A DNA stretch of 64,000 nucleotides from Pseudopedobacter sp039918235. Lineage in GTDB: Bacteria; Bacteroidota; Bacteroidia; Sphingobacteriales; Sphingobacteriaceae. The stretch is from contig JBDSHZ010000092.1 in the NCBI GenBank assembly GCA_039918235.1, positions 1-64,000 on the forward strand, written 5' to 3'. The number at the start of each line of letters is the position of its first letter. Positions within the stretch are counted from its first letter, which is position 1. The notes below the pieces were generated by a model that did not search any database, was not told where the DNA came from, and saw only the letters and a program-made list of their open reading frames with translations. Shown piece after piece: positions 15,879 through 25,441 of this stretch. Position numbers and translations under genes: made by a program.

Positions 15879-16883
15879 TTGGCTGATAAATTTAAAGTTA
15901 CGATTGACGGAATCCCCACAGAGGTAGAAGCAGGAACTAGCATTCTGAACGCTGCCCGTCAGATTGGTGGAGATATTGTGCCTCCTGCAATGTGCTATTA
16001 TTCCAAATTGGAAGGTAGCGGAGGAAAGTGCCGTACCTGTTTGGTAAAGGTGAGCAAGGGTTCTGAAAAGGATCCTCGCCCAATGCCTAAATTGGTTGCA
16101 AGTTGCCGTACCAATGTAATGGACGGAATGGAAGTGCAAAATATTACCTCTCCGGAAGTGGTAGAAGCCAGAAAAGGTGTAGTAGAGATGCTATTGATTA
16201 ACCACCCGTTAGATTGCCCGATATGTGATCAGGCAGGAGAGTGCCATTTGCAGGATTTAGGTTATGAGCATGGTGCAGAAGCTACACGTTATGAATTTGA
16301 CCGTAGAACTTTTGAAAAAATAGACATAGGAGATAAGATTCAACTGCACATGACGCGTTGTATTTTATGCTACCGTTGTGTTTTCGTTGCTGATCAGATT
16401 ACGGAGAACCGTGTTCACGGAATTTTAAACAGAGGAGATCATTCAGAAATTTCTACCTATATCCAAAAAGCAGTTGACAATGATTTTTCAGGAAATGTAA
16501 TTGATGTTTGTCCTGTGGGTGCTTTAACTGATAAAACTTTCCGATTTAAAAACAGAGTTTGGTTTACCAAGCCTGTGGAAGCGCACAGAGATTGCCCAAC
16601 TTGTTCAGGTAAAGTAACTTTGTGGTATAAAGGAGAAGAAGTGTTAAGGGTAACGGCAAGAAAAGATGAATATGGTGAGGCGGAAGAGTTTATCTGTAAC
16701 ACTTGCCGTTTTGATAAAAAAGCAACCAATGATTGGGTGATTGAAGGACCGAGGAAAGTTTCCCATCAATCAGTAATCAACTCTAATCATTATGATAAAT
16801 TGCAACCAGCACAGGTGGTGAAGAAAAACCTAGAGTTAATGGAAGCAAATAAGGAACAATTCGAAAGAGCAACTAAATTTTAA
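15879..16883 (+). CDS. nuoG: NADH-quinone oxidoreductase subunit G, short form
   Basis: 334 residues from a TTG start at 15879 (MADKFKVTIDGIPTEVEAGT); no ATG fits upstream. Contains the [2Fe-2S] N1b site (C39, C51, C54, C76), N5 (H109, C113, C116, C122) and N4 (C161, C164, C167, C211). The C-terminal molybdopterin-oxidoreductase-like domain of the roughly 900-residue E. coli protein is absent. Where N7 would begin there is an unusual pair, C239-x2-C242 then C273-x2-C276, with the third N7 cysteine missing. A short NuoG appears usual for Bacteroidota. It overlaps nuoH by 1 bp. Confidence 0.95.
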   Translation: MADKFKVTIDGIPTEVEAGTSILNAARQIGGDIVPPAMCYYSKLEGSGGKCRTCLVKVSKGSEKDPRPMPKLVASCRTNVMDGMEVQNITSPEVVEARKGVVEMLLINHPLDCPICDQAGECHLQDLGYEHGAEATRYEFDRRTFEKIDIGDKIQLHMTRCILCYRCVFVADQITENRVHGILNRGDHSEISTYIQKAVDNDFSGNVIDVCPVGALTDKTFRFKNRVWFTKPVEAHRDCPTCSGKVTLWYKGEEVLRVTARKDEYGEAEEFICNTCRFDKKATNDWVIEGPRKVSHQSVINSNHYDKLQPAQVVKKNLELMEANKEQFERATKF

Positions 16884-17920
16884 TGGATATAGCATTTTTA
16901 ATAGAGAAGCTGATTATTGTCACTGTTTTATTTACACTGACTTTAACCATTGCTGCATATTCTACTTGGGCCGAGCGTAAAGTAGCGGCCTGGTTGCAGG
17001 ATAGGGTTGGTCCGAATAGAGCAGGTATTTTTGGATTGTTGCAACCTTTGGCTGATGGTGGAAAAATGTTTTTCAAAGAAGAAATTATTCCAAGTGGTTC
17101 TAATAAATGGTTATTTATAGCTGGACCTTCTTTGGCATTATTGGTTTCTTTTTTAGGAACCGCAGTTATCCCTTTCGGGCAAAATATAGAAATTTTCGGC
17201 AGAATAGTGCCTTTGCAGGTTACAGATATTAATGTAGGGATTTTGTACATTTTCGGAGTAGTTTCTTTAGGTGTTTACGGAATTATGATTGGTGGTTGGG
17301 CGTCCAATAACAAATATTCTTTAATGGGTGCCATACGTGGAGCTTCTCAAAACATCAGTTATGAGATTGCCATGGGACTTTCTATTATCGCCTTATTGTT
17401 GGTTACCAATAGCTTAAGCTTTAAAGAAATTGCTGAACAGCAACATGGCTGGCATTGGAATATTATTTATCAGCCTTTAGGATTCATCATCTTTTTGGTA
17501 TGTGCTTTCGCAGAAACCAATCGTATGCCTTTCGATTTACCGGAATGTGAAACTGAACTGATCGGTGGTTACAACACAGAATATTCGGCTTTCAAAATGG
17601 GAGCTTATATGTTTGCGGAATACATCAATATGTTTGTTTCTTCGGCGGTAATGGCTACTTTATATTTCGGCGGTTACAATTACCCTGGAATGGATGCTGT
17701 AAATACGCTACTGGGACCTACTTGGGGCCCATTAATTGGGGTTGCAGTGATGTTCCTTAAAATTATTGCCTTTATCTTTTTCTTTATGTGGGTAAGATGG
17801 ACCGTTCCGCGTTTCCGTTATGACCAATTGATGGATTTAGGCTGGAAAGTGTTAATTCCGTTGGCAATTGCCAACATTGTAATTACAGCAATTGTAATTA
17901 CTGTAGTAGATAAATTATAA
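16883..17920 (+). CDS. nuoH: NADH-quinone oxidoreductase subunit H
   Basis: 345 residues, eight or so membrane helices forming part of the quinone channel. Diagnostic loops: AERKVAAWLQDRVGPNRAGI, LQPLADGGKMFFKEEIIPSG, RGASQNISYEIAMGLS and FAETNRMPFDLPECETELIG. Start ATG overlaps the nuoG stop. It links the peripheral arm (NuoB/D/I) to the membrane arm. Confidence 0.98.
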   Translation: MDIAFLIEKLIIVTVLFTLTLTIAAYSTWAERKVAAWLQDRVGPNRAGIFGLLQPLADGGKMFFKEEIIPSGSNKWLFIAGPSLALLVSFLGTAVIPFGQNIEIFGRIVPLQVTDINVGILYIFGVVSLGVYGIMIGGWASNNKYSLMGAIRGASQNISYEIAMGLSIIALLLVTNSLSFKEIAEQQHGWHWNIIYQPLGFIIFLVCAFAETNRMPFDLPECETELIGGYNTEYSAFKMGAYMFAEYINMFVSSAVMATLYFGGYNYPGMDAVNTLLGPTWGPLIGVAVMFLKIIAFIFFFMWVRWTVPRFRYDQLMDLGWKVLIPLAIANIVITAIVITVVDKL

Positions 17921-17959
17921 TGATTTCCTCTTTTTTGGAGAGGATTAAGGTGAGGCTAT

Positions 17960-18484
17960 ATGGAATCATTAAGTGGTAGAAAAAAAGTATTAGAACAAAA
18001 ACCGATGAACTTTATGGAGCGGATGTATCTGCCTGCAATATTCAAAGGAATGGCTATTACTTTTATGCACATGTTCAGGAAAAAGGAAACTATTCATTAT
18101 CCAGAGCAGGAACGTGAGTTCTCTGAAAACTGGAGAGGAATGCATTCTTTAAAAAGAGATGAAAACGGTAAAGAGCGCTGTACAGCTTGTGGCCTTTGTG
18201 CATTATCCTGCCCAGCTGAAGCAATTACCATGATCTCCGCGGAGCGTGAAAAAGGAGAGGAACATTTATACCGCGAGGAGAAATATGCAGCAGTTTATGA
18301 AATAAACATGTTGCGTTGCATTTTCTGTGGTTTATGTGAAGAAGCTTGCCCTAAAGAAGCCATTTATTTAGATGGACCAATAGTGCCGGCAGATTATCTT
18401 CGTAAAGATTTCATTTATGGAAAAGATAAATTAGTGGAAATGCCTATTAATGAGCTGGAAGCATTAAAAGGAGCAATCGTTTAG
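17960..18484 (+). CDS. nuoI: NADH-quinone oxidoreductase subunit I
   Basis: 174 residues with two [4Fe-4S] sites, N6a and N6b: C74, C77, C80, C84 (CTACGLCALSC) and C120, C123, C126, C130 (CIFCGLCEEAC), each closed by a Pro and the partner motif. It transfers electrons from NuoG to NuoB. It is 39 bp after nuoH and 79 bp before nuoJ, a gap with a possible internal promoter. Confidence 0.98.
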   Translation: MESLSGRKKVLEQKPMNFMERMYLPAIFKGMAITFMHMFRKKETIHYPEQEREFSENWRGMHSLKRDENGKERCTACGLCALSCPAEAITMISAEREKGEEHLYREEKYAAVYEINMLRCIFCGLCEEACPKEAIYLDGPIVPADYLRKDFIYGKDKLVEMPINELEALKGAIV

Positions 18485-18523
18485 TTTTAGGTAATATATA
18501 TCATAAATTTTAATCAAAAATTT

Positions 18524-18531
18524 TACCTTTG
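18524..18531 (+). promoter_or_regulatory. Possible internal promoter before nuoJ
   Basis: TACCTTTG matches TAnnTTTG and lies 32 bp upstream of the nuoJ ATG in the only sizeable gap of the second half of the nuo operon. No convincing -33 box is seen. Confidence 0.35.
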
Positions 18532-18563
18532 CGCTTCCGAAAAGGTAATTAACTAGCAGACAA

Positions 18564-19067
18564 ATGAGTTTATTTTACTTAGTCGCATTTCTTTCCATCC
18601 TATTCTCCTTGCTGGTAATATTTACCAAAAATCCGGTTTATAGTGTGTTATACCTTATCGCTACTTTTTTCACCTTTACCATTCATTATATTTTACTGAA
18701 TGCTCAGTTTCTGGCAGTGGTAAACTTTATAGTTTACATGGGAGCCATCATGGTACTGTTCCTTTTTGTGTTGATGTTAATGAACTTAAATAAAGAAACA
18801 GAGCCAATAAAATCTAAACTGGTCACTATTATAGGGGTAATTGCAGGAGGAAGTTTATTGGTAACTTTAGTAGCCACCATTAATGCCATGCAAACCACGG
18901 GCGTAAGTAAATTGCCCAATTCTGATATTGGTTTGGTAGAAAATCTTGGAAAGGTGCTTTTCAGTGAATTCCTTTTGCCATTCGAAATTTCTTCAATCCT
19001 ATTGCTTACTGCAATGGTTGGAGCCGTATTATTAGCTAAAAAAGATAAAAGAACTCAAAATGGATAA
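18564..19067 (+). CDS. nuoJ: NADH-quinone oxidoreductase subunit J
   Basis: 167 residues with five hydrophobic helices. The family segments FTIHYILLNAQFLAVVNFIV and YMGAIMVLFLFVLMLMNLNK (the pi-bulge helix) are present, ending MVGAVLLAKK. It overlaps nuoK by 8 bp, so both are probably co-translated. Confidence 0.96.
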   Translation: MSLFYLVAFLSILFSLLVIFTKNPVYSVLYLIATFFTFTIHYILLNAQFLAVVNFIVYMGAIMVLFLFVLMLMNLNKETEPIKSKLVTIIGVIAGGSLLVTLVATINAMQTTGVSKLPNSDIGLVENLGKVLFSEFLLPFEISSILLLTAMVGAVLLAKKDKRTQNG

Positions 19068-19389
19068 TATCGCTTCAACCATTCAGGTAGTTCCACTTAA
19101 TCATTATATTTTATTAAGTGCAGTCATATTCACCATTGGTGTAATTGGAGTTTTAATTAGAAGAAACGCCATCATTATTTTCATGTCGGTAGAATTGATG
19201 TTGAACGCTGTAAACCTTTTATTGGTTGCTTTCTCTGCCTATAGCGGAGATGCTTCTGGTCAGGTTTTCGTATTCTTCATAATGGCTTTGGCCGCTGCAG
19301 AAGTAGCGGTTGGGTTGGCCATTATTGTAATGGTTTATAGAAATACCAGCTCTATAGATATCAATGTGTTAAACAGGTTAAAGTGGTAA
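19060..19389 (+). CDS. nuoK: NADH-quinone oxidoreductase subunit K
   Basis: 109 residues, three membrane helices. LIRRNAIIIFMSVELMLNAV contains the conserved intramembrane Glu of the proton path, followed by VFVFFIMALAAAEVAVGLAI with the second Glu. MrpC-like antiporter fold. Seventeen bases separate it from nuoL. Confidence 0.97.
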   Translation: MDNIASTIQVVPLNHYILLSAVIFTIGVIGVLIRRNAIIIFMSVELMLNAVNLLLVAFSAYSGDASGQVFVFFIMALAAAEVAVGLAIIVMVYRNTSSIDINVLNRLKW

Positions 19390-19406
19390 TATTTTTATAA
19401 AACTAG

Positions 19407-21308
19407 ATGATAGACTTAGTTTGGTTAATTCCTTTATTTCCTTTTATAGGTTTCCTGATCTGTGGTTTAGGAAGGAACATTCTTCCTAAAACAGCTATTG
19501 GAGCCATAGCTAGTTTAGCTATTTTGGCTTCTTTTGCGGTTAGTTTAGGAATATTTTTTGAATTTGATGCCACAGAACCTATAATAGTCACACTATTTGA
19601 CTGGATCAAGGTTGGCGGAATTCATATTCCTTTCTCTTTTCAGATTGATCAGTTGAGCATTTTAATGCTATTGATTATCACTGGGATAGGATCTTTAATC
19701 CATATTTATTCCACAGGATACATGAGTCATGATGCCGGTTTTGGGAAGTTTTTCTCCTACCTCAACCTGTTTGTGTTCTTTATGCTATTGTTGGTGTTGG
19801 GATCCAATTATGTGATCATGTTTATCGGTTGGGAAGGCGTTGGTTTGTGTTCCTATTTATTAATCGGTTTCTGGTTTACAAACGGTGCTTTTGCCGATGC
19901 GGCCAAGAAAGCTTTCATCATGAACAGAATTGGTGATTTGGGATTCTTATTAGGCGTATTCTTAATCATTTCCACTTTTGGAAGTGTTTCTTTCGCAGAG
20001 ATTTTCCCTAAAGCGCAATCCATGATATCAGGAGATGCGACATTAACTTTAATTACGATACTTTTATTTATAGGCGCTACAGGTAAATCGGCACAGTTGC
20101 CTTTATTCACTTGGTTGCCTGATGCAATGGCTGGTCCAACTCCGGTTTCTGCTTTGATTCATGCGGCCACGATGGTTACTGCAGGTATTTATATGATCGC
20201 AAGGTCTAATATTCTATTTACCCTTTCCCCAGTTACCATGAGTGTAATTGCAGTAATAGGTTTAGCTACCGCGATTATTGCAGCAATTATTGCTTTAACT
20301 CAAACGGATATTAAAAAAGTATTGGCTTATTCTACTGTATCCCAATTAGGATATATGTTCTTAGGATTAGGTGTGGGTGCTTATACCGGAGCTTTTTTCC
20401 ACGTACTTACTCACGCTTTCTTTAAAGCATTATTGTTCTTAGGGGCAGGTTCAGTAATCCATGCCATGAGTGATGAACAAGATATGCGTAAAATGGGCGG
20501 GTTAAAGAAAAAATTACCCATTACCTTTTTCACCATGCTGATGGGAACCTTGGCCATTTCTGGTTTACCTCCATTTGCAGGATTCTTCTCAAAAGATGAA
20601 ATTTTAGCTCACGTATTTGAGCACAACAAAATATTATGGATTATCGGGGTATTAGGAGCAATGCTAACCGCATTCTACATGTTCAGAATGATGTTTCTTA
20701 CTTTCTGGGGAGATTTCCGCGGAACGGAAGAACAAAAACATCATTTACATGAATCCCCAACTTCAATGACCATTCCTCTAATTGTTTTAGCGGTACTTTC
20801 TGTTATTGGTGGTTTCATCGGTATTCCAGAAGTATTGGGTGGTGGCCATTGGCTAGCTCATTATTTAGCACCTGTTTTTGAAGGTTCTGGTTCAAGATTA
20901 GCAGAACTTTCTTTAGATCACGCTACTGAATGGATTTTAATGGCGGTTTCAGTTGGTGGAGTAATTGTAGCAATTGTTTATGCTTATATTAAATACATTA
21001 AAAACAGTCATGTTCCAGTAATGGATCCAGAATCAAGAGGCGCTTTAGCTAAAGTATCTTACCACAAGTTTTATTTTGATGAATTTTACAATGCCATCAT
21101 TCAAAAACCTTTAGATTGGCTCTCAGGCTTTTTCTTTAAAGTGGTGGATAAGTCGGGTATTGATGGAATAGTGAATGGTTTTGGAAAAGGATCAATAGAA
21201 GCCAGTAAGGGATTGAGGTTGTTGCAAACTGGAAATGTAGGTTTCTACATATTTGCAATGGTAATTGGGGTAGTTGCGGCGCTGTTATATAGTTTTGTTA
21301 AATTTTAA
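19407..21308 (+). CDS. nuoL: NADH-quinone oxidoreductase subunit L
   Basis: 633 residues, the distal antiporter-like proton pump with the lateral helix at the C-terminus. GWEGVGLCSYLLIGFW, NRIGDLGFLLGVF, LPDAMAGPTPVSALIHAATM and THAFFKALLFLGAGSVIHAM carry the conserved Glu, Lys and His residues of the family. Length is typical (about 610-640). Confidence 0.98.
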   Translation: MIDLVWLIPLFPFIGFLICGLGRNILPKTAIGAIASLAILASFAVSLGIFFEFDATEPIIVTLFDWIKVGGIHIPFSFQIDQLSILMLLIITGIGSLIHIYSTGYMSHDAGFGKFFSYLNLFVFFMLLLVLGSNYVIMFIGWEGVGLCSYLLIGFWFTNGAFADAAKKAFIMNRIGDLGFLLGVFLIISTFGSVSFAEIFPKAQSMISGDATLTLITILLFIGATGKSAQLPLFTWLPDAMAGPTPVSALIHAATMVTAGIYMIARSNILFTLSPVTMSVIAVIGLATAIIAAIIALTQTDIKKVLAYSTVSQLGYMFLGLGVGAYTGAFFHVLTHAFFKALLFLGAGSVIHAMSDEQDMRKMGGLKKKLPITFFTMLMGTLAISGLPPFAGFFSKDEILAHVFEHNKILWIIGVLGAMLTAFYMFRMMFLTFWGDFRGTEEQKHHLHESPTSMTIPLIVLAVLSVIGGFIGIPEVLGGGHWLAHYLAPVFEGSGSRLAELSLDHATEWILMAVSVGGVIVAIVYAYIKYIKNSHVPVMDPESRGALAKVSYHKFYFDEFYNAIIQKPLDWLSGFFFKVVDKSGIDGIVNGFGKGSIEASKGLRLLQTGNVGFYIFAMVIGVVAALLYSFVKF

Positions 21309-21328
21309 GATTCTGAATTAAGATATAG

Positions 21329-22786
21329 ATGGATTATTTATTACTCTTATTGTTTTTTCCTCTTATTGGTTCGTTAGCTTGTTTGCTCAATAAAAAGGCA
21401 GCAAAACAAACAGCTTTTATAAGCTCATTAATTACGCTTGCTTACACCGTAGTATTATTGACAAAATTTGTTCCTGATGCTAGCCGACAATTTGTGGTAG
21501 ATTATCCTTGGATCCAGCAATTGGGAATTCATTTCAAAGCCGGTATAGATGGAATTAGTATGATCATGGTTTTATTAACCACAGGTCTTGTTCCATTAAT
21601 TATTCTTTCTTCCTTTAAAAGGGAATTTAAAAATTCCGCTGCTTTATATGCATTAGTGCTTTTCATGCAGTTTGGGTTATTAATTGTATTTACCGCATTA
21701 GATGGTTTCTTATTTTATGTAGGATGGGAAATTGCATTGATTCCGATTTATTTTATCTGTGCCATTTGGGGCGGAGCAGATCGCATCCGTGTAAACATGA
21801 AATTCTTCATTTATACTTTTGCCGGTTCATTGTTCATGCTTTTAGGAATCATTTACCTGCATTTACAAACTCCTGGAAACAGTTACGATATTGACGCATT
21901 CTATTCGCTGAATTTAGATTCGGCAACGCAAGGCTGGTTATTCTGGTGTTTCTTTATTGCTTTTGCCATTAAGATGCCGATTTTTCCTTTTCATACTTGG
22001 CAACCAGATACCTATACAGAAGCTCCTACTATGGGAACCATGTTGCTTGCAGGTATCATGTTGAAAATGGGTATTTATGGAGTAATCAGATGGTTGATTC
22101 CCATAGTACCGTTTGGCTTTATACAATGGAAAGAATTGGCAATGATCCTTTCCGTCATTGGAATTGTTTATGCTTCCATTATTGCATTTAAGCAGAAAGA
22201 CATCAAACGCTTAGTTGCTTATTCATCTATTGCACACGTAGGTTTAATTGCAGCAGGAATCTTCGCATGGAATGTAGAAGGTCTTCAGGGAGCGATGATC
22301 CAAATGCTGAATCATGGAATTAACGTGATAGGTTTGTTTTTCATCATGGATATCATCATCAACAGATTAGGAACAAGAGAAATGGACCAAATGGGCGGGA
22401 TTGCTAAAATAGCTCCGAAGTTTGCCATTGCTTTTTTAATTGTGATTTTAGGGACTGTAGCTCTACCATTAACAAATGGGTTTATTGGAGAATTTTTGTT
22501 GCTGAATGCAGTTTATCAATATGGAATATGGTTTGTTGCAATTGCAGGCTTAACCATTATTTTTGGTGCGGTTTACATGTTAAGAATGTACAAGAATGTA
22601 ATGCAAGGGCAGTTAAGCGAACTGGCCAGCTCATTTAAAGATATCAAAGGTTCAGAAATAGCTGTTTTAACTATTATCTGTACCCTAATTATAGTGATCG
22701 GTTTTTATCCAAAACCAATTCTTCACCTTTCAGAAGCTGCGGTAAATGGATTGATCAGTCAGGTAAATAACAAATTAGCATTTTAA
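21329..22786 (+). CDS. nuoM: NADH-quinone oxidoreductase subunit M
   Basis: 485 residues, antiporter-like proton pump. GWEIALIPIYFICAIWGG holds the conserved Glu, PFHTWQPDTYTEAPTMGTML the loop before the Lys helix, and VAYSSIAHVG the family signature. It follows nuoL by 20 bp and precedes nuoN by 8 bp. Confidence 0.98.
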   Translation: MDYLLLLLFFPLIGSLACLLNKKAAKQTAFISSLITLAYTVVLLTKFVPDASRQFVVDYPWIQQLGIHFKAGIDGISMIMVLLTTGLVPLIILSSFKREFKNSAALYALVLFMQFGLLIVFTALDGFLFYVGWEIALIPIYFICAIWGGADRIRVNMKFFIYTFAGSLFMLLGIIYLHLQTPGNSYDIDAFYSLNLDSATQGWLFWCFFIAFAIKMPIFPFHTWQPDTYTEAPTMGTMLLAGIMLKMGIYGVIRWLIPIVPFGFIQWKELAMILSVIGIVYASIIAFKQKDIKRLVAYSSIAHVGLIAAGIFAWNVEGLQGAMIQMLNHGINVIGLFFIMDIIINRLGTREMDQMGGIAKIAPKFAIAFLIVILGTVALPLTNGFIGEFLLLNAVYQYGIWFVAIAGLTIIFGAVYMLRMYKNVMQGQLSELASSFKDIKGSEIAVLTIICTLIIVIGFYPKPILHLSEAAVNGLISQVNNKLAF

Positions 22787-22794
22787 CTCGAAGA

Positions 22795-24180
22795 ATGAAT
22801 TCTTTAATAGTCATATCAATTTTAGCCATCGTAGTTCTTTATTTGGGATTATTTAAAGCAAAGAATGCCTTATTACCAGTTACCATTATGGGTTTATTGG
22901 GCGCTTTGGTTTTAGCTATTATGGAGTGGAACAGTGGAGCAACTGCAATTTATAGCGGAATGATGCTATTTGATAACTTTGCAGTGGCTTTCTCCAGTTT
23001 AACCATCGTCTCCACTATTTTAATTCTTCAGCTGTCAAAGAATTATTTCGAAAAAATCAGTGAAAACGTAGCTGAATATTATACCATTATTCTTTTTGCT
23101 TTGGCAGGAATTATTGTTATGGTCTCTTACCACAACTTAGCCATGCTTTTTGTAGGCTTAGAAATCATGTCGGTGAGTTTATATATCCTTGCGGGGATAA
23201 AGAAAAGAGATTTTGCATCTAATGAAGCGGCATTAAAGTATTTTTTAATGGGTGCTTTTTCTACAGGATTCTTACTTTTTGGGATCGCTTTAATTTATGG
23301 AGCATCGCATTCGTTTGATATGAGTGTAATTGCTCAATACGTAACTGATCGTCCAATTGCTGGAGAAATTGATCCTATGTTTTATGTAGGTATTGTATTA
23401 ATGATTGTTGGTTTAAGCTTTAAGATTGGCGCTGCTCCTTTTCATTTTTGGACACCCGATGTTTATGAAGGCTCTCCAACTTTGATTACTGCTTTCATGT
23501 CTACAGTGGTAAAGACTGCAGGTTTTGCTGCTTTTCTTCGCTTATTCATGATTTGTTTTGCACCATTGGCAGATTTCTGGATGCCAACTTTATTGATCAT
23601 TACTGTTCTTACTTTATTTATAGGCAACATTACTGCATTGTACCAAACAAATTTTAAAAGAATGCTGGCTTTTTCCAGCATCTCACATGCAGGATACATG
23701 CTATTTGCAATTGTTGCATTAGGCAGTACTTCCGTAAATTCTGTTTTTGTATATGCGGCAGCTTATTCTATTGCTTCAATTGTTGCTTTTGGCGTATTGA
23801 TTTTAGTGAAAGAGCAAACAGGTGGTGAAAACTTTGATAATTTTAACGGTTTAGGGAAGAGAAACCCGTTTTTGGCTTTTGTGCTAACTGTGGCAATGCT
23901 TTCATTAGCAGGTATTCCTTTAACAGCAGGCTTCATCGGTAAATTCTTTATGTTCTCTACAGCATTACAAGAATATCACATCTGGTTGGTTATTTTGGCA
24001 ATTGTAAATGCTGTAATTGGTATTTTCTATTATTTCAGAGTGATTGTAGCCATGTATTTTAAAGAAGCAGAACGCAAGGAATTAACTTCATCCGGCTATT
24101 ATAATTTTGTGCTTGCCGTATCTGCAATAGCAACAATTGTTTTGGGAGTTTATCCTTCTCTAATCACGGATCTTTTTTAA
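22795..24180 (+). CDS. nuoN: NADH-quinone oxidoreductase subunit N
   Basis: 461 residues, third antiporter-like subunit and last of the nuo operon. VGLEIMSVSLYILAGIKKRD, PFHFWTPDVYEGSPTLITAF and AFSSISHAGYMLFAI identify it. No strong hairpin terminator is seen in the 52 bp between it and the DedA gene, so some read-through is possible. Confidence 0.98.
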   Translation: MNSLIVISILAIVVLYLGLFKAKNALLPVTIMGLLGALVLAIMEWNSGATAIYSGMMLFDNFAVAFSSLTIVSTILILQLSKNYFEKISENVAEYYTIILFALAGIIVMVSYHNLAMLFVGLEIMSVSLYILAGIKKRDFASNEAALKYFLMGAFSTGFLLFGIALIYGASHSFDMSVIAQYVTDRPIAGEIDPMFYVGIVLMIVGLSFKIGAAPFHFWTPDVYEGSPTLITAFMSTVVKTAGFAAFLRLFMICFAPLADFWMPTLLIITVLTLFIGNITALYQTNFKRMLAFSSISHAGYMLFAIVALGSTSVNSVFVYAAAYSIASIVAFGVLILVKEQTGGENFDNFNGLGKRNPFLAFVLTVAMLSLAGIPLTAGFIGKFFMFSTALQEYHIWLVILAIVNAVIGIFYYFRVIVAMYFKEAERKELTSSGYYNFVLAVSAIATIVLGVYPSLITDLF

Positions 24181-24232
24181 AATTCACTTAGTTATAAAAT
24201 TGCAATAATATTTGTAGTTTTATAATGAAACT

Positions 24233-24901
24233 ATGCATGAACTCTGGGAGTACATCACAAAGCTGTCTGATGCACAGCAAATCATTCACAAAGGAGGATT
24301 TTATTTAATCTTATTTGTCGTTTTTGCGGAAACTGGCCTATTTTTTGGCTTTTTTCTTCCTGGTGACTATTTGTTGTTTTTAGCGGGAATGTTTGTGGCA
24401 ACCGGCAGGTTAGATGTGAGCATTTTGGTAATGATTGTAGGCTTAATAATGGCCGCTTTTATAGGAAACTTTGTAGGATATTGGTTTGGGTATAGAACTG
24501 GGCCAGTTTTGTATAAAAGAAAAGATTCATTTTTTTTCAAAAAGAAATACCTCAAAGCTGCAGAAGTATACTATAAAAAGCAGGGTGCTTTTGCGCTAAT
24601 AGTAGGCAGATTTGTACCTATAGTGCGTACTTTTGCACCTATTTTTGCAGGAGTTGTAAAATTAGATATAAAGCGATTTGCTTTTTATAACTTTGCAGGT
24701 GCAGTATTATGGATTTCTTCTCTTACCCTTCTCGGATATTTCTTAGGTAAAGAGTTTGAAAAACAGATAGAAGATTATCTTGGTTATATTATTTTGGGTT
24801 TTATTTTAATTACAACCATTCCCTTAATAGCAGCATTTTTAAGAAGAAATATTGGTAGAAAAGTAGAAACAGAAACAGAAGAAGATTTAGAAAATGACTA
24901 A
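24233..24901 (+). CDS. DedA/SNARE-associated family membrane protein
   Basis: 222 residues with N- and C-terminal membrane helices and the DedA core: AETGLFFGFFLPGDYLLFLA, GNFVGYWFGYRTG, GAFALIVGRFVPIVRTFAPI then FAGV. The conserved Arg and acidic residues of the family are in place (FxxR...FxPxxR). DedA proteins act as lipid scramblases/undecaprenyl-phosphate flippases or proton-linked transporters in the inner membrane. It overlaps ppa by 8 bp, so the two are likely co-translated; which lipid it handles cannot be told. Confidence 0.93.
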   Translation: MHELWEYITKLSDAQQIIHKGGFYLILFVVFAETGLFFGFFLPGDYLLFLAGMFVATGRLDVSILVMIVGLIMAAFIGNFVGYWFGYRTGPVLYKRKDSFFFKKKYLKAAEVYYKKQGAFALIVGRFVPIVRTFAPIFAGVVKLDIKRFAFYNFAGAVLWISSLTLLGYFLGKEFEKQIEDYLGYIILGFILITTIPLIAAFLRRNIGRKVETETEEDLEND

Positions 24902-25439
24902 TAATCATCACCCTTGGCACTCCATTTCACCTGGAGAAAATTCGCCACAAACAGTAACTGCAATCATTGAAATCCCTAAAGGATCTAAAGCGAAATATGA
25001 AATAGATAAAGACTCAGGCTTGCTAAGGTTAGATAGGATGCTGTTTTCATCAGTAATGTATCCTGCCAATTATGGCTTCATTCCGCAAACTTACTGTGAC
25101 GATCATGATCCACTAGATATTTTAGTGCTCTGCTCTGCAGATGTTTATCCAATGTCAATGATTGAAGCTAAGGTGATTGGCGTAATGCACATGGTAGATA
25201 ATGGTGAGCAGGACGACAAAATCATCGCAGTAGCAAAAAACGATATGTCTGTTAATTATATTGAGGATTTAGAAGAATTACCTCCTCATACCATGAAAGA
25301 AATTGTTCGTTTCTTTCAGGATTATAAGGCATTAGAAGAGAAAAATGTACAAATTGAGCATCTTTTAGGAAAAAGATATGCTTACAAAGTGATTGAAGAA
25401 AGTATAGAGCTTTACAATAAAGTAATTAGAGACAAATAA
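24894..25439 (+). CDS. ppa: Inorganic pyrophosphatase (family I)
   Basis: 181 residues, hydrolyses pyrophosphate to phosphate in the cytoplasm. The metal-binding signature DDHDPLDILVL and the YPANYGFIPQTYCDD segment are complete; EIPKGSKAKYEIDKDSGLL is the usual N-terminal strand set. Two bases separate it from the next gene, so it lies in a DedA-ppa-CNNM-rsmE transcript. Confidence 0.96.
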   Translation: MTNNHHPWHSISPGENSPQTVTAIIEIPKGSKAKYEIDKDSGLLRLDRMLFSSVMYPANYGFIPQTYCDDHDPLDILVLCSADVYPMSMIEAKVIGVMHMVDNGEQDDKIIAVAKNDMSVNYIEDLEELPPHTMKEIVRFFQDYKALEEKNVQIEHLLGKRYAYKVIEESIELYNKVIRDK

Positions 25440-25441
25440 AA

